The notes under the pieces: model-generated
What the model saw: the letters and a program-made list of their open reading frames with translations, nothing else
The model's database searches: none
What the model was told of the DNA's origin: nothing
Made by a program: the position numbers and the translations under genes
In this document: positions 1-12,876 of the stretch, one piece after another
Numbering within the stretch: the first letter of the stretch is position 1
Layout: every line of letters starts with the position of its first letter
Source: Whalleya microplaca
Taxonomy: Eukaryota > Ascomycota > Sordariomycetes > Xylariales > Xylariaceae
Direction of reading: 5' to 3'
DNA length: 64,000 nucleotides
NCBI GenBank assembly: GCA_022497155.1
Contig: MU385802.1
Location: 1-64,000 of the forward strand

Positions 1-73
1 CGGCCCTCACCCCTGGCACACCAACCATATCTCTTCCCTCCCCCCATTACACATTACTCCCGCCCCCCGCCAA

Positions 74-100
74 CCCCCCCCCCCCCCCCCCCCCCCCCCC
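74..100. repeat. Poly-C homopolymer (27 nt)
   Basis: An uninterrupted run of C at 74-100. Exact length is often unreliable in assemblies; no function is suggested. Confidence 0.9.
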
Positions 101-824
101 TTTCTCCTGTTGATCATATAAGGGCGTCTATCAGATGCACACAATAATAACAGCGGCAAAGCGGCAAGATGGAGAAGAGAAAGAGAGAGATCGAGACAGG
201 GAAGCGCCAGCATGAGAAAAGCGGCCCAAGACACCCTTAAGACCCGCCGCATATGCTTACGTACAGACATTCGGTCTTGGCGTTTTCAGATGCCCTCACG
301 ATTTCAAATCTTCAAATCCCCCCTTCCCGGCCCCCCGGGACGCCAACCCCCCACAGACCCGGCGCGGTGCCAAGCTGTCGGAGGTCTCTGCCGATCAAAC
401 AGCGGAGCCACCCCGTCCCATTCTAGTGAACCCCGTACCCACCAGCCACAACGTATGTTTTGACGGCAGCTGAATTCGTCACATAGAAGTCTGAAACCAG
501 AAACCACGAAACCTCGAAACAATACGCCCACGTAAATCAGGCAGTGTCGTCCCCTGCGGACCAATCCGCTCCAGCCTGAAAATAAGCATTGCGCGCACCC
601 GATTGGCTCCCGGCACTCGCCAAGCCCAGATTGCGGCTCTGCCTCTGTTTCGAGGCGCCGCTGATCACTCTCGGGATATTTTTGATACTAGGAATCGGGG
701 TGCATATGTATAATGCAGTGTCGTAGATGGCTATGCGTATGCACATGAAGGTGTGGCTGCAGCGCGTCCGAATGGGATGCCCTTGTTCGTCCCATTCGAC
801 CCTAGGCTTGTTTATCTTGCTTAG

Positions 825-841
825 GTGTGTGTGTGTGTGTA
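825..841. repeat. GT dinucleotide microsatellite
   Basis: A short run of GT repeats followed by ATGTG. It is a simple repeat in a non-coding stretch. Confidence 0.8.
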
Positions 842-1989
842 TGTGAGGGGCATATTGTTTTCTCGTGGCGTTTTGTGTATCCACCATTTCTGTTCCGTGG
901 TGTGGGATGTTCCTATCGCAATACTTATCGCAACTAACCAAGGAAGAAAGGGACGAAGCAATCTTGTCCCGACGGGGATGCATAGTAGATCGCAGGGATC
1001 TAGAGCTTCGCCAAAGCCTTGCGTTCTGCAGTCTACTTGGCGTTGGTAATAATCTGTCGAGATATCTTGGCCTTTACGAGTGTCGTGTGCTCTATTACTA
1101 AATACAGTTCACCTTGGCCTTCGTCGGATGTATTTCTGGGCATTGTATCACGGCTACGGAATTTGTTTCAAAAGCTTCGGGGACTCCGCGTTGACTTCAC
1201 TTATGCCGGTTAATATTGGAACAGAAGCCGGCAGTGGTCAGAGATTAGCGTAGGGGACTTTCCGACTTTGAGACTTTCAGATTGTATGGTAATTTTCTTA
1301 GCTTTTTTATTGTTCGTATCGGATTCGCTCTATGTATCTATATCTGCCTCATAACAATGACAGGGTATTATTGTACATGGAATAGGCTTTCGATCCGCTC
1401 TGTTATTACATTTGCCTTTCCAGCTAAGGAGATCCTACTTCGTAGTAGCTGTCGTAGATCATAACGCCCAGCTCCCTACATTCTCACCGACGCCTCCCCA
1501 CGGGCTTCGACTTCGCATTGATTATCTCCGTGTTTGTGTGTTGCAAGCCTTTCATTCACCCAGTAGTAGGTTGGTGGGTTCAGCTTCATGATGGTATCGC
1601 TCGAGGTATAGAAACGGATTTTTGTCGAAGCCCTTCGTGGGGCGGCGCTATGCTCACTCTTAAATGGCAAGCCAGTATGGAGACGCTGCAAACGAGATGC
1701 GGTAAAGACTGTGTAAATTACTCGCACGGTGTATATATATGTAGACCACTCGAGTAATTGACAAGAGTAGTCTTCACACACGCAATTAAAGGGTGGATAT
1801 CCCAATTCCCTCCAATGGTCATCCTCAGTCTGCATCGCTTGGGAAAGTTCGCTGCCCGGACGCCAGGTTGGCTCGGACAGTTCAGCGATAGGGTATCGCG
1901 ACGTAGGATTGTGGTTCCGCCAAACCTGCCGACTCCTCCGCTCCCCGAAGTCGCTAGGTCGTTGGCAAAAGCCGTCCTCGGTTGTTCCT

Positions 1990-3535
1990 TTAAGCAAAGG
2001 CACCGACGATGGACATGCCGGTAGCTATATAGAATTAGAAAGGGGCAGTAGGGGGTTCGAGACATGATATGCTTACCGCCAAGAAGGACCCACAGAAAGG
2101 CGATCTTCTTGTCCTTCATCGTCAATGTGTGGTTCGATTCCTCAGACAGGAAATCCTCGGCAAGCAAGTCTACAAGGGCAGCGTAGATCAGAAGACCGGA
2201 GGAACTGGAGACATTGTAAGCATTGTAGTTCTGGGAAATCGCTCGGGATCTAAGTAACTTACATCGAGTTAAAGATACCGACGATGATTAGACCGAAGGC
2301 ACTGTTGGGGTCGTACGAGTTGTGCGCAATCAGACCAATAGCCTGTCCAATAGGGGCAGTGGTACCGAATGCAAAGACTAAGAGCCAGGGTCGGATGCTT
2401 CCCTTAGGGTACGGCACTGCCGCAATACGGGAACCAAGACCTAGACCCTCGAACATTTGGTGGAACAGGATGGCGACCAACAGGATAACGAAGCCCTCGA
2501 TGGTGATAGAGACAGTCATGCCGACGAAAACGGAGTGGAACAGGATACCACCTTCGAGTAGCGTAATGTTCATGGACATCTTCTTGTAAACCAATGGGTC
2601 CACGGGCTGGCCCTCCTCGTCCCACATGCTCTGCTGGGTGACCTCGATCTCTTGTTGCTTAGGCTGCTCGGGCATTCTAGTCGTGGAAGCCTTGATCATG
2701 TTGACCAATTCAAGGCGCTGGCGAACGTATTGCTCGTAGAAGACGATGAACCATGGGGGCATCTCTGAAGGGGGGAGATCCAAATCGGCACCCTGCGCAG
2801 CGAACGGGTTTTCTTGCTGGTATCGAATGTTTTCCTCGTACATCTTCTGAGCAAGTCTCTTCTCATCATCGAGTTCCTCCGCCTCGAAGTTGTTTAGACC
2901 GGGAGCTCGCATCGGGCGAGGGGGGGCGGCCATCGGAGCGGGGGCATGTTGTTCAAATCCAGTCGCGCCACCGTGGGAGTGACCGCCCATCTTGTTGTTC
3001 ATCCACATCTCGATAATGAACAGGATGAAGAGCGAGCCCATCATGATAACACCGGGCAAGGGTGGGTAGTCCTCGATGAAGAGATCTGGAAGACATGGGT
3101 CCGAAAGACTGAACCAGGCGGTGGGGAGAAGCTGGAGTATGGGTTAGATTCGAGAATGATAAGAATTGGACCCATTCGCATCTTACATGGACGAAGGCAG
3201 TTGCTATCAAAACACCTGTACCAAAATGTTTACATGCAAAGAAGACTTTTTGGGGAACCTTCAGCCAACTGATCTTCTTCGCGGCGACGGGAAAGCCAGC
3301 GCCTATGTGAACAATTAGTTTCGTGTACTTAGGCTGAGAAGCATTTTATATCTTCATACCGAGACATGACGCAGCTAGGACAAGGACTGTAAATGAGTAT
3401 TAGCATTGGATATCCAATATCACCAGATATTCTCTGCCACTCACAGAGTCCCACAGTATGTAGAGCAAGGTCGTACTCTCCGGCCTCCTTATCGCTGCCA
3501 CAGACGGGCTTAGGTGAATCCGATCCCTCAGACAT
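1990..3535 (-). CDS. ZIP-family zinc/iron transporter (Zrt-like)
   Basis: Predicted membrane importer of zinc (possibly iron), about 421 aa from six exons: 3445-3535, 3360-3386, 3187-3302, 2263-3131, 2077-2204 and 1990-2024. All junctions are GT..AG and the joined frame is open to TAA at 1990. Family motifs seen: HFGTGVLIATAFVH before the first loop, HSVFVG near residue 277, and HQMFEGLGLGSR near 302-312, the metal-site helices of ZIP proteins; the C-terminus ends GMSIVGAFA. A short histidine-bearing stretch GGHSHGG (about 127-133) starts the variable loop. ATG at 3535 opens a conserved-looking acidic N-terminus (MSEGSDSPKPVCGSD). It is divergent from the CDF gene at 5310. Zinc is the likely substrate from family knowledge; direction and membrane are inferred. 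Confidence 0.93.
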
Positions 3536-5309
3536 TTTGAAGTTTCTTTCAACTTGCTTCCTTTACCAAACGAAAAAATACGGCAAATCGTAGGAAACGA
3601 AGAGAACGGAACGTGAAGATTCGACAGTCGCCGACTGGTAATCTCACCTATTACAGATGATAATTTCGGTATAAGAAAAAAGGGACAGTATAAAGTCGTC
3701 CCGCGACCAGTGAATGAGAATAAACAGACAAAAAGGCTTCGATCCTTCCGCCAAGAGAAAAGAAGACGAAAAAAAGGAAAGGCTTCAAGAAAATAAAGAC
3801 CGATCTCCTAACACTGAACAGGCACGTAAGAAGTGAATGGCCAAGAGATTCCTTGGAAAATCTTGAGGGTCTTCTCTTTTAATATGCATTGCTATGGCAA
3901 ACTCGGATGACGATCATCGCGTAGCCTTGAGACGGAGACCCTTGTCTCTCCTGATCGAACCATACTTGCGCTGTCAAGGTTGAAAATAGATCTCGACTAT
4001 ACTTTACACATTTGGGATAATTTGATAGTCTACCCTTGCAGCAGATCGCAAGGAACTTTGTGATCGGGCAAGTCGAAGCTGACGAGCCCTGACACCTTGT
4101 TCTTAGTCAAGCGTATGTATAGCGAACCACAAATCTAGCCCAGAGACTGCCCGTCAAGTCGTTTCAAGACACTCACTGGATCATGAACGGATGTCGACAT
4201 GACCTGAACAAAGCAATAGAGGTTGACGATCATGCTGGAGTTTGTGAGAGCTTGGCATGAGCCTCACCTGGGCGGATCTCTGCGAGGCCACCAACCCAAG
4301 CCCCATGCTACTACGTATGTAGCAAATAGACGCGTGCTAAGCATTTCTTAGACTTTGCCTCGCAAAATACTGTACTACGTCGTACACTATTGTTACGGGC
4401 ATTACATACATACATGCATGCATGCATGTGCGCGGAGCTGAGATGCTGGTTAGCCAAGTGCCGCAGACGATAGGAAACAACAAACTATGTGTAATGACTG
4501 AAGGAGTGAAACGGGTCCCCCAGACCAGTCCAGTTCGAGTAAGCACATGCCCATACAAGAGTCGCTTCAAACAATGGACTTGACCGTAGCGGAACTGTGG
4601 GCGGCGACTTCAACGAGTCGGAGTTTTGTTTGATAGACGTCTATGCCTGGTTGGGAGAAAATACGGGGAACCCATTGAGGCTCTTGGCAGTTACGGCAAA
4701 TGCTGTTTATCCCGTGGAAAGGTGCATGATGGATGTTGCGAGAGCAGGAGGTTGGACGTCGTCTAAAACATTATCACGCTTGGCATACCGAGTCCGGGGT
4801 AGTGTGGGTATCTTATAGACATTTTGTTTGGTCAACTTTGTAGTGTTAAGCTCGAGAGCCCGTTTGGCTGTAACAGTGACTGCCACGGCACGCTGGTATT
4901 CCGCCCGGGTCCAAGCTATTTTGTCCAATTAGAGATATCAAGGATCAGCTCCATCCCACGCAGACAGGGGGATCTCCCTGCTCAGGCCAATTAAATAAGC
5001 GGTCCAAGCGGAATCGACATCTGCTTCACCGCTCGCCACGGCGCAGAATCCGCGTAGATAGGGCTTCTAGAGTATGCAGAGAATGGATCTGCTATCAGAT
5101 AAAATTGGAATGAGGAGATTCAATGACGTTGTCGTGCAAGTGGAGCGCATGGGAGCGCATTGCAACGATAGACCACGGTTGGTTGCCTCCAATTCGCCAT
5201 CAGAGCTCTGGTCTGGATATAATATGAGTCTCATGGACAGAGATCGGCCTGCTCCTCTTACATCCAAAACATTTTTTGTATTGCACCCTTCCCAGAGCAT
5301 AATTTCATC
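3536..5309. other. Divergent intergenic region between two metal transporters
   Basis: About 1.8 kb separating the ZIP gene (-) and the CDF gene (+), presumably holding both promoters. A short TACA/TGCA simple repeat lies near 4405-4430. I found no perfect ACCTTNAAGGT zinc-response element and no gene. Confidence 0.6.
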
Positions 5310-7289
5310 ATGACGAATCCGGAGTCGCAAAACAACGCTCAGCCAGCAGGTCAGTTGTTCCCATCTCCATTTGTTTCCTAATTCTGCTATGTGGTACCAT
5401 GGAAACATTCACTTCCGAGGGCTGAAGTGTTTTGAATCGGTCATCCCATGCTCGAATATCTGTATAATCTCCAATTCTAAGGTTGCAACTGACCTTAGGT
5501 GAAGACAACACTGCCGCCCAAGCAGCTGCAGCGCCCGATGTCATTACGCCCGCGGAAGCAAGCAGCGCCACGGTGGAGGAGAAGAAGGATGGTAACCTGT
5601 CCTCCTCCACTGAGAAACGAGAGTCCACTGCCGACTCATCCATTGAAGCAGCAGAGACATCTGCGTCCGAGGTCAACCCGGCGGATCCCATGAACTTCAG
5701 TCGCCATCGTCGTGAAAATGTGTCGCACAAGCAGATGAAGATTGACCATCCAAAGGGTAACAAGAGACAGCTCAAAAAGTTTTACAGCCGCCAGAATGAG
5801 CTCATCGACCAGTTCCTTGGTGCCGACGATGAAGAACGACAACAGGTAGAGGAGGATATACGGATGGCTCCGAAGATCAACTTTGCCGTCCGAGCCTCCT
5901 TCGTCGTTAATTTCTGTCTTTTTGTGATTCAGCTGTATGCTGCCGTTTCGACTGGGTCCCTATCGGTAAATGACCCTTGGGTGCGATACAATTATCCTGT
6001 GAACTTAGTTGACCCTTTTGATAGCTATTTGCAACGGCCGCAGATGCCTTTGTTCGTAAAACTCTTCGCTCTGATGAAGTGCTGCCAGTTGACCATGATG
6101 ATAGATGGATCTCGTCTCCTCTTTTGTGATGTTGATAACTTCAATCCTTGCCGCTAGACCCAGCGTATACAAATATCCAGTCGTAAGTAGCCTATTGGGA
6201 TCGCATGACATGTGTAACTGTGCGCTCATACTGGGGTAGGGCCGCAAAAGGATTGAGACCATCGGTATCATCCTGTTCTGTGCATTGATGACTACCGTTG
6301 CCATTCAGCTGCTCGTAAGTTGCTATACGACACGATACATGGTATCGACCATAGTGCCTCTAACACCTGCCTCTTAGGTTGAGTCAGCTCGTACCCTGGG
6401 CGACGGGCCAAGTGAATCCAAGGAGCTCCAGCTCGTCCCCTTGATCTGTGTAGGCATTGCCAGTAAGATATTCCACATTGCCCCTGGTATGATACCGCGA
6501 CTGACATGGGTGTAGTCGCCGCCAAGACCAGTCTGATGTTCTACTGCCTTGCGTACCGCAAGTATCCATCGGTTCATGTCTTCTTCGTAAGTGGGACAGC
6601 GATGATCATTGAAATCCAGTGCCTGACCTCCAGCAGATCGATCATCGTAACGACATTGTCGTCAATGTCTTTGGTCTGATCATGTCGATCGTGGGTGATC
6701 GATTCGTGTGGTTTTTAGATCCGATCGGTGCCATCTGCATCGCTCTTCTTATCCTCTTTTCCTGGATTGCCAACGCTTTCGAGCAAGTATGGCTACTTGT
6801 TGGAAAGTCGGCCCCCAGGGAATTCCTCTCTAAGCTCATTTACATGTGCATGACCCACGACCCGCAGATCCATAAAGTTGATACGGTAAGTGGTCTCCTT
6901 GTGATATCGGATGAGATACTAACAAATTACAGTGCCGCGCGTACCACGCTGGCCAGCAATACTATGTTGAGGTTGATATTGTCATGGACCAGAACGTTCC
7001 GTTGAAGGTCTCACACGATGTCAGCCAATCTCTGCAGAGAAAACTCGAAGGTACGCATATAGAAATCCACAGAGCCCATTCAGCAATATATGCTTATTAT
7101 CTTCTAGGTTTGAGTGATGTCGAGCGTGCATTTGTCCACGTTGACTACGACGACGACCATGACATCCACCAGGAACACAAGCCCCTGTACGAGAAGAAGA
7201 AGAACCGGAGAAGCCTTAAGGACATCTTACTGTTCAGGAAGAAGGAAGGGCAAGAAGTCATCGATCAGACACCGGATACCCCAAGATGA
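5310..7289 (+). CDS. Cation diffusion facilitator, Mn/Fe-type (DxxxD)
   Basis: Predicted proton-coupled metal exporter of the CDF family, about 463 aa in ten exons: 5310-5349, 5499-5965, 6025-6051, 6105-6182, 6240-6314, 6378-6462, 6516-6586, 6637-6885, 6933-7050, 7108-7289. A roughly 135-residue hydrophilic N-terminus rich in E, S and A precedes the membrane domain. The two metal-site motifs read DAFMD (about D176/D180, TM2) and DHRND (about D283/D287, TM5); Zn-transporting CDFs usually have H in place of the first D, so this points to the manganese or iron group. GRKRIETIG marks the loop after TM3. Introns are 48-149 nt; exon 3 is only 27 nt, and its donor is GTTCGT. At the exon 8 start, acceptors at 6633 or 6636 would differ by one residue. 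A charged C-terminal tail follows the cytosolic domain. Confidence 0.92.
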
Positions 7290-7980
7290 TGACCACAACG
7301 GCACCTTGCAACCCACCACCGTCCGTAAGGAGACAAAAAAGAGACGCGACAAGCCCGGGCATCATGGCAAGAAAAGAAGCGCCAAGACCCGTAAGCTTGC
7401 GGTGATACTCGCCGCGGATTGTACGACCGAACCTCAATCATAAAAGATACCAAAAGTGCGAAAGACCGACCATAGCGCGATTCGATTCATACACATACAC
7501 ATAGTGCGTACAGTTGACAGACGAGCGAATATATCACATAATAGCCCAGCTTTAGAGCAGCGAAGACGACCTCGGAATACTTCTCGGGGCAGGCTTGCTC
7601 AAGGCTGTTGTCAAAAACAAAAAGAGCGAATAATACAAAATAGCTAGACTAAAATGTGTCTAATGTCAATTCATTGGAAACCCAAATGAAGCAAGACTTA
7701 TTAGATCAATAATGTGAGAGATAAGAGGGCTAAGAGAGTTGCGAGATTGTGAGTGGTACTCATCGAGCTTAGCACCTTACACAGTACCTAGATACTAGTA
7801 GACTTATCTTATCTTAGATCTTAAGAAATCTGTGGCTGGTGACGATTCTCACTTACACCGAGTGTGGCTGAAGCTCATCAGTTCCAAAATCGCTGATCGT
7901 ATGATTGCAAATTCAAAAACTCCCATTCGATCTCGAACGCTTCGTCCCGAGGGAAAGTTTTCCCTTCCACCACCACGAAA
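7290..7980. other. Intergenic, CDF 3' flank and COX15 upstream region
   Basis: No gene seen. It carries the CDF 3' flank and, next to 7981, the COX15 promoter and leader. Confidence 0.6.
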
Positions 7981-9504
7981 ATGTCGCTCCTACTCCCCGG
8001 GATGCGCAGGGCAGCGCTCAGACTCCCCACCGCCCCCTTCATCTGCCGCCAATGCCTCCGCCAGCAGCCTCCGCGGACAGCTCCGTCCTCGCGCGTCCTC
8101 CAGTCTCTTGCCCGTCGACAGTCCGTACGATATGCTAGCACCGGGTCGACCACGGCGGCGGCGGCCGACTCCCTGGCCGCCGCGAGGACGAATGCATCCG
8201 CGCAAGCTGCGAAGCGCGCGTGGCCCGAAACGAGCTCGAAGTCCGTCGCGTACTGGCTGATTGGAAGCGCAGCGAGCGTCTTCGGCATTGTGGTGTTCGG
8301 GGGACTTACAAGATTGAGTGAATCGGGGTAGGTACATACATAGTTACAGGGTCTCACACACTCGTAGCCCCAGCAAGCCCTACTACATACTTACTTATTA
8401 TGCGCACGCCACTAACCGTATAACAGACTCAGCATAACAGAATGGAAGCCCGTGACCGGCTCCCTCCCCCCGCTCACACAAGAAGACTGGGAGGCCGAAT
8501 TCGCCAAATACCGCGCGTCGCCGGAATTCAAGCTGCTGAACTCGCACATGGACGTGTCGGAGTTCAAGAAGATCTACTACATGGAGTGGACGCACCGGCT
8601 CTGGGGCCGCTTTATCGGGCTCTCCTTCGTGATCCCCACGGTCTACTTCATCGCGCGGCGGCGCGTGACGCCGCGCCTGGCGCGTCACCTCGTCGGCATC
8701 TCGGCCCTCATCGGCTTCCAGGGCTTCATCGGCTGGTGGATGGTGAAATCCGGGCTGACGGACGACCTGTTTGCGCCGGGGTCCCATCCCCGCGTCTCCC
8801 AGTACCGCCTCGCGGCCCACCTCGCCACCGCCTTCGTCTGCTACTCGTGGATGCTGCTCGCGGGGCTGCGCATCCTGCGCGAACGCCGGCTGCTCGCCGA
8901 CCCCGCCGCCGCCACGAAGCTGTTCGCGGCGCTGAAGAACCCCGCGATCGCGCCCTTCCGGCGCTCCGTGGCGGGGCTCACGGTGCTCGTGTTCACGACC
9001 GTGCTCTCGGGCGCGCTGGTCGCGGGGCTCGACGCGGGGCTGATCTACAACGAGTTCCCCAAGATGGGCCTGGGGCTGACGCCGCCGCGCTCCGAGCTGT
9101 GGGATAAGTTCTACCAGCGCAAGGAGGACGGCTCGGATCTGTGGTGGCGCAACATGCTGGAGAACCCCAGCCTGGTGCAGCTGGACCACCGGATCCTCGC
9201 CACGACCACGTTCGTCACCATCCTCGCGCTGTTTGCCTACGCTAGGACGGGCCGTGTTGCGGCTGCCTTGCCCAGGGATGCGCGGAAGGGCATGATGGGC
9301 GTCGTCCACTTAGTGTCTCTACAGGTCGCCCTGGGCATCAGCACCCTCATCTACATGTGTCCGATTTCGTTGGCCGCCGCGCACCAGGCGGGTAGTTTGG
9401 CATTATTAACAGGGGTCCTCGTCCTGGGCCACCGTCTACGGGTACCGAAGTCAACACTCGCTTTGGTCCAGAAGAGAGTGGCGGCGGCGGCGAAGCGGCA
9501 ATAG
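7981..9504 (+). CDS. COX15: Heme A synthase (mitochondrial inner membrane)
   Basis: Oxidises the C8 methyl of heme O to make heme A for cytochrome c oxidase, in the mitochondrial inner membrane. Two exons, 7981-8327 and 8427-9504, give about 474 aa. The N-terminus is rich in R, S and A and lacks acidic residues at first, as expected of a mitochondrial presequence (for example LARRQSVRYAST). Conserved features: VFGGLTRLSESGLSITEWKP at the first membrane segment, and the heme-ligand histidines in EWTHRLWGR, RLAAHLATAF, QLDHRI and AAAHQAGS. It is strongly GC-rich in exon 2. It runs toward the LysRS gene, leaving about 214 bp between stops. Length and motif order match fungal COX15; the identification is secure. 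Confidence 0.97.
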
Positions 9505-9718
9505 TCTCCTTCATCCAGGCTATGTATGTACGATTGGGGTTGCTCACGAGACAGATACCATGTACCATATATAGAACTTGACGCTTCTCACTACTGTCTT
9601 TTTTATGCGGAACCTAGTCTGATCTACCTCGGACTCTACTTTACAGGTTTGATGGACAGCTTGTGATGAAATCTTCCCGTTTACAACAAATGACGCGGTT
9701 CACTCAATTGAATATTGT

Positions 9719-11680
9719 CTATTTGTGGGCTGTATTGAACGGTGGTTAGTACCCCACCAGCGACAGAATAGATAGATAGGACGGCAGTACTTACGAATAT
9801 CTTCAATGACAGGGACTGATGGTTCCTCTGCGCCTCCTACCGCTGCTGGCCCTTTCTTCTGCTCGGGATTCATGAACGGGAATAGCAGCACCTCCTTGAT
9901 GCTATAGTTGTTAGTAAGGAACATGACCAGACGGTCAATACCCAGACCCCAACCGGCAGTTGGAGGCAGACCGTATTCAAGAGCATTCAAGAACGTTTCG
10001 TCGATCATCTGGGCTTCGTCATCTCCCTGGGCCTTCTGGTTTGCCTGCTCTTCAAACCGCAGCCTCTGTTCGAACGGTTGATTCAACTCGGTGTAGGCGT
10101 TGGCGATCTCCTTCTTGCAAACGAATGCCTCGAATCGCTCGGTCAGACCAGACTTGCTACGGTGGTCTTTGGCCAGCGGTGACATGATCTTCGGGTGCTC
10201 CGTAATGAATGTCGGGTTGATGGCGGTCTCCTCGATGAACTCGCCAGTCAATCTGTCCAGCATCCGAGAGGTGGTTTGGGGTTCGGGGCAGACCACATTG
10301 ACCTTCTTCAGGACTCCCTTCAGGAACTCCCTCGTCTCATCGGTGTGCAATTGGTCATTGGGAGGGAATTTCTCTCCTGTTGCTTCTTCGAGGGCGGGGA
10401 TCATCTCCACTCTTCGCCATGGTGCTTCCCAGTTGACTGTGTACGTTTCGCCGTGTTGCGTTGTGAAGGTAGTGACGTAGCCTCCGGTGAGCTGCTTCAC
10501 CAGACCAGAAACAAGCTCTTCGGTCCTTGTCATCAGATCATTGAAGTCAGCATAGGCTTCGTAGAACTCGCAGGTCGTGAATTCAGGATTGTGAGTAAGA
10601 TCAGCACCCTCATTTCTGAACAGGCGACCTATCTCATACACCTTGTCGTACTCTCCGACGATGAGCATTTTAAGGGGCAGTTCGGGCGCTATTCTCAGGA
10701 AAACATCCATGTTGTAGTCGTTCAGGTGGGACTCGAATGGCTTAGCAGTCGCGCCACCAGCGATCTGGTTGAGAATAGGGGTCTCGACTTCATCGAAGCC
10801 AGCATTATCGAGGTAGTTACGGATATACTTGATGATCTTAGTTCGGGTGCGATAGGTGTTTGCGGTCCTAGGGTTCATAATGAGGTCGAGATACCGCTTG
10901 CGGTAACGCTGCTCCTGATCCTTGAATCCATAGTATTCATCGGGCAACTGGTGCAGGCATGGTGACAGGAGGATAACCTCGGTAGCGAAGATGGAGAGTT
11001 CACCCTCCTCCCCCTTCTCGATCTTGGACTTAGGGGCGGTTCGTCCTGCGTAGCCGATAATACCAATAATGTCACCTCTTCTTATATGGTCATGTTGCTT
11101 CTCAAAAGCAGGTGCTCCGTCCCGTACTTCTTGTGCTTGGCACATGATCTGCGCCTTGACACCATTGTTGCCGCGAATGTCATAGAATAACAACTTGCTG
11201 CCGGCTGATCGCTTGTTGTATATTCTCCCCGCCACGTTCAGCACCTTGCTCTTATCGTGTTCTCCGGACTTGAGGTGGCCATAGTCCTTGACGAGATTGT
11301 TCAGATCGTAATCGCGCTTGAACTTGTGCGGGTACGGGTAGGGGTCCTTAGTCTCGATGAGCTTGGTGATAGCGCGAGACCGAATTTCGAAGTATTGCTA
11401 CACATCGGCTCATTAATACCTTACAATTCATTTTCTTCCCACGTGTTCAAGAGCGTACATTGGGAGTCAGCTCCTTCTCATCAGCTTCAGTATTCGTCTT
11501 AGCGGCCTTAGCAGGCTTAGCAGGCGCGACAGCGGCCTTCTCTTGCTTCTTGGCGTCTCGCTCCCGTTGCTTCTGCCTCTTCTTTAGTTCCGACTTGGAG
11601 ACTTTTTCTCCAGTGACCTCGTCCAGGTGCAGGTTCGCGACCTGCTCGGTAGGCGCTGCTGCTTCTGCCGAATCCGCCAT
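9719..11680 (-). CDS. KRS1: Lysyl-tRNA synthetase, cytosolic (class II)
   Basis: Charges tRNA-Lys with lysine. Exons 11459-11680, 9795-11397 and 9719-9729 give about 611 aa. Residues 25-65 form the basic, lysine-rich eukaryotic extension; an OB-fold anticodon-binding domain follows (about 120-220). The class II catalytic core shows motif 2 around [14 protein letters not shown] (about 334-347) and motif 3 around [11 protein letters not shown] (about 558-568). No presequence is evident, so it is probably cytosolic. The last intron (9730-9794) has GTAAGT, ACTAAC and ACAG signals and leads to a short ending DIPHK; if retained, the frame stays open to a stop at 9700. The segment ESHLND differs from the HHND seen in many LysRSs I recall. 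It converges with COX15. Confidence 0.94.
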
Positions 11681-12876
11681 TGTTGACTGTGACTGTGGTC
11701 GTGGTTTGTGTATATAGCAGAAAAACACAGTAGAAATATTGGCCTACCAGCGTAGATTTTTTGTGAACCCGATCGCGGGGTAAATTTCAATCCGTTTGAC
11801 TCATCGCACCAATTTAGCAACCCCTCCATACCTGACATCCAACGAGGGGCATTCTTATCACGTGTCGAATCACGTGGAGTCCATATCATCATCAATTGCG
11901 CCTTATCAATACATGCATGTATTGATGTATTACCTAAATCGATTCAAAGTCGTACATATGTATATAAGCGAGAGCCTTCGTAACCTCTCACATAACAAGC
12001 CCAATATCTACGAAATCGTCCGGCTTGTTTGGAGGGCTTGAGCTCCTGCGTATTCTACGCAGTTCGCACAACACTGCCTCATAATTTCTAGGCTACAGTT
12101 TGTTAATGATGATTGTAGCCAAGCATCCTTGTCGCGTCATCCATGTGCTGGCCCACCGAGCTGAACCCACCCCTGCGAACAGCCAGGCTGTTCAGGCTGA
12201 CTGACACTACATGTAACAAAAGGAGATTGCTTTGATTTACGACGAACCTACACAGTAGTGCTTGCCCGGGGGTTTTATACTCCCGACGATACTCAGCCGG
12301 TACCCGTAACATGTAAAGTAAAAGCTCTCTTAGTTTTGTTCGGTAGCTGTGGTCAATGTGGTCGATTAACATGAGGGCCTCGAGATGTCAATCTATGTGG
12401 CAGTATACAGCATGTGCGTGTCTCAGTCGGCTCTTGTGTATGGTCAATCCTAATCATCATTAGTTTGTCTTGGCTGTTCTTGATCAGGTCGGTCAGGCGC
12501 CATCTCCCTAGTTGACACTAGATAGAGAATGCCTTATCACAGACATCGAAACCTGTTATGGCCAAGTTTCGTCCATAGGTGTTGTCTTGTCTGCAGTGCC
12601 ATGCATGTAATCCCCTGTAGTCGACCGCCACAGCGGTAAGAAAGCCACCACGAGTATTGATCACAATAGCAGAGGCCCTGAGGGCTGAACTCGATCATAT
12701 ACGCTAGAAGAAAGTATGGGATCTCTGGCTGTCCCTTATCGAGTTGATCTGCCCGGTTGTTGATATAAAAACCACAATGCATACCTTACGTCTGCATCAC
12801 TGCTAGTAGTTGTATCATCTGCCCCTCATCTAACCTCTTCCAACTCCAAGACAGTGTCTAGGCCCTCAGGACTAAG
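11681..12876. other. Divergent intergenic region
   Basis: About 1.2 kb between the LysRS start (-) and the ankyrin protein start (+). Contains presumptive promoters of both; no gene or RNA recognised. Confidence 0.6.

Larger units (their letters stand above)
1..1989. other. Intergenic, no gene recognised
   Basis: No reading frame here resembles a protein family or joins across plausible introns. The stretch holds a 27-C homopolymer at 74-100 and a GT microsatellite near 825-841. The segment just below 1990 is probably 3' flank of the ZIP gene that ends there. Confidence 0.6.

Noticed and set aside
537..983. 148-aa open frame on the minus strand
   Set aside because: No domain, simple-repeat-encoded His/Thr stretch, no splice context.
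3536..4400. Zinc-response element upstream of the ZIP gene
   Set aside because: Only half-sites such as ACCTT were seen; no full palindrome.
8398..9309. 303-aa open frame on the minus strand
   Set aside because: Antisense shadow of the GC-rich COX15 exon, with low-complexity composition and no family resemblance.
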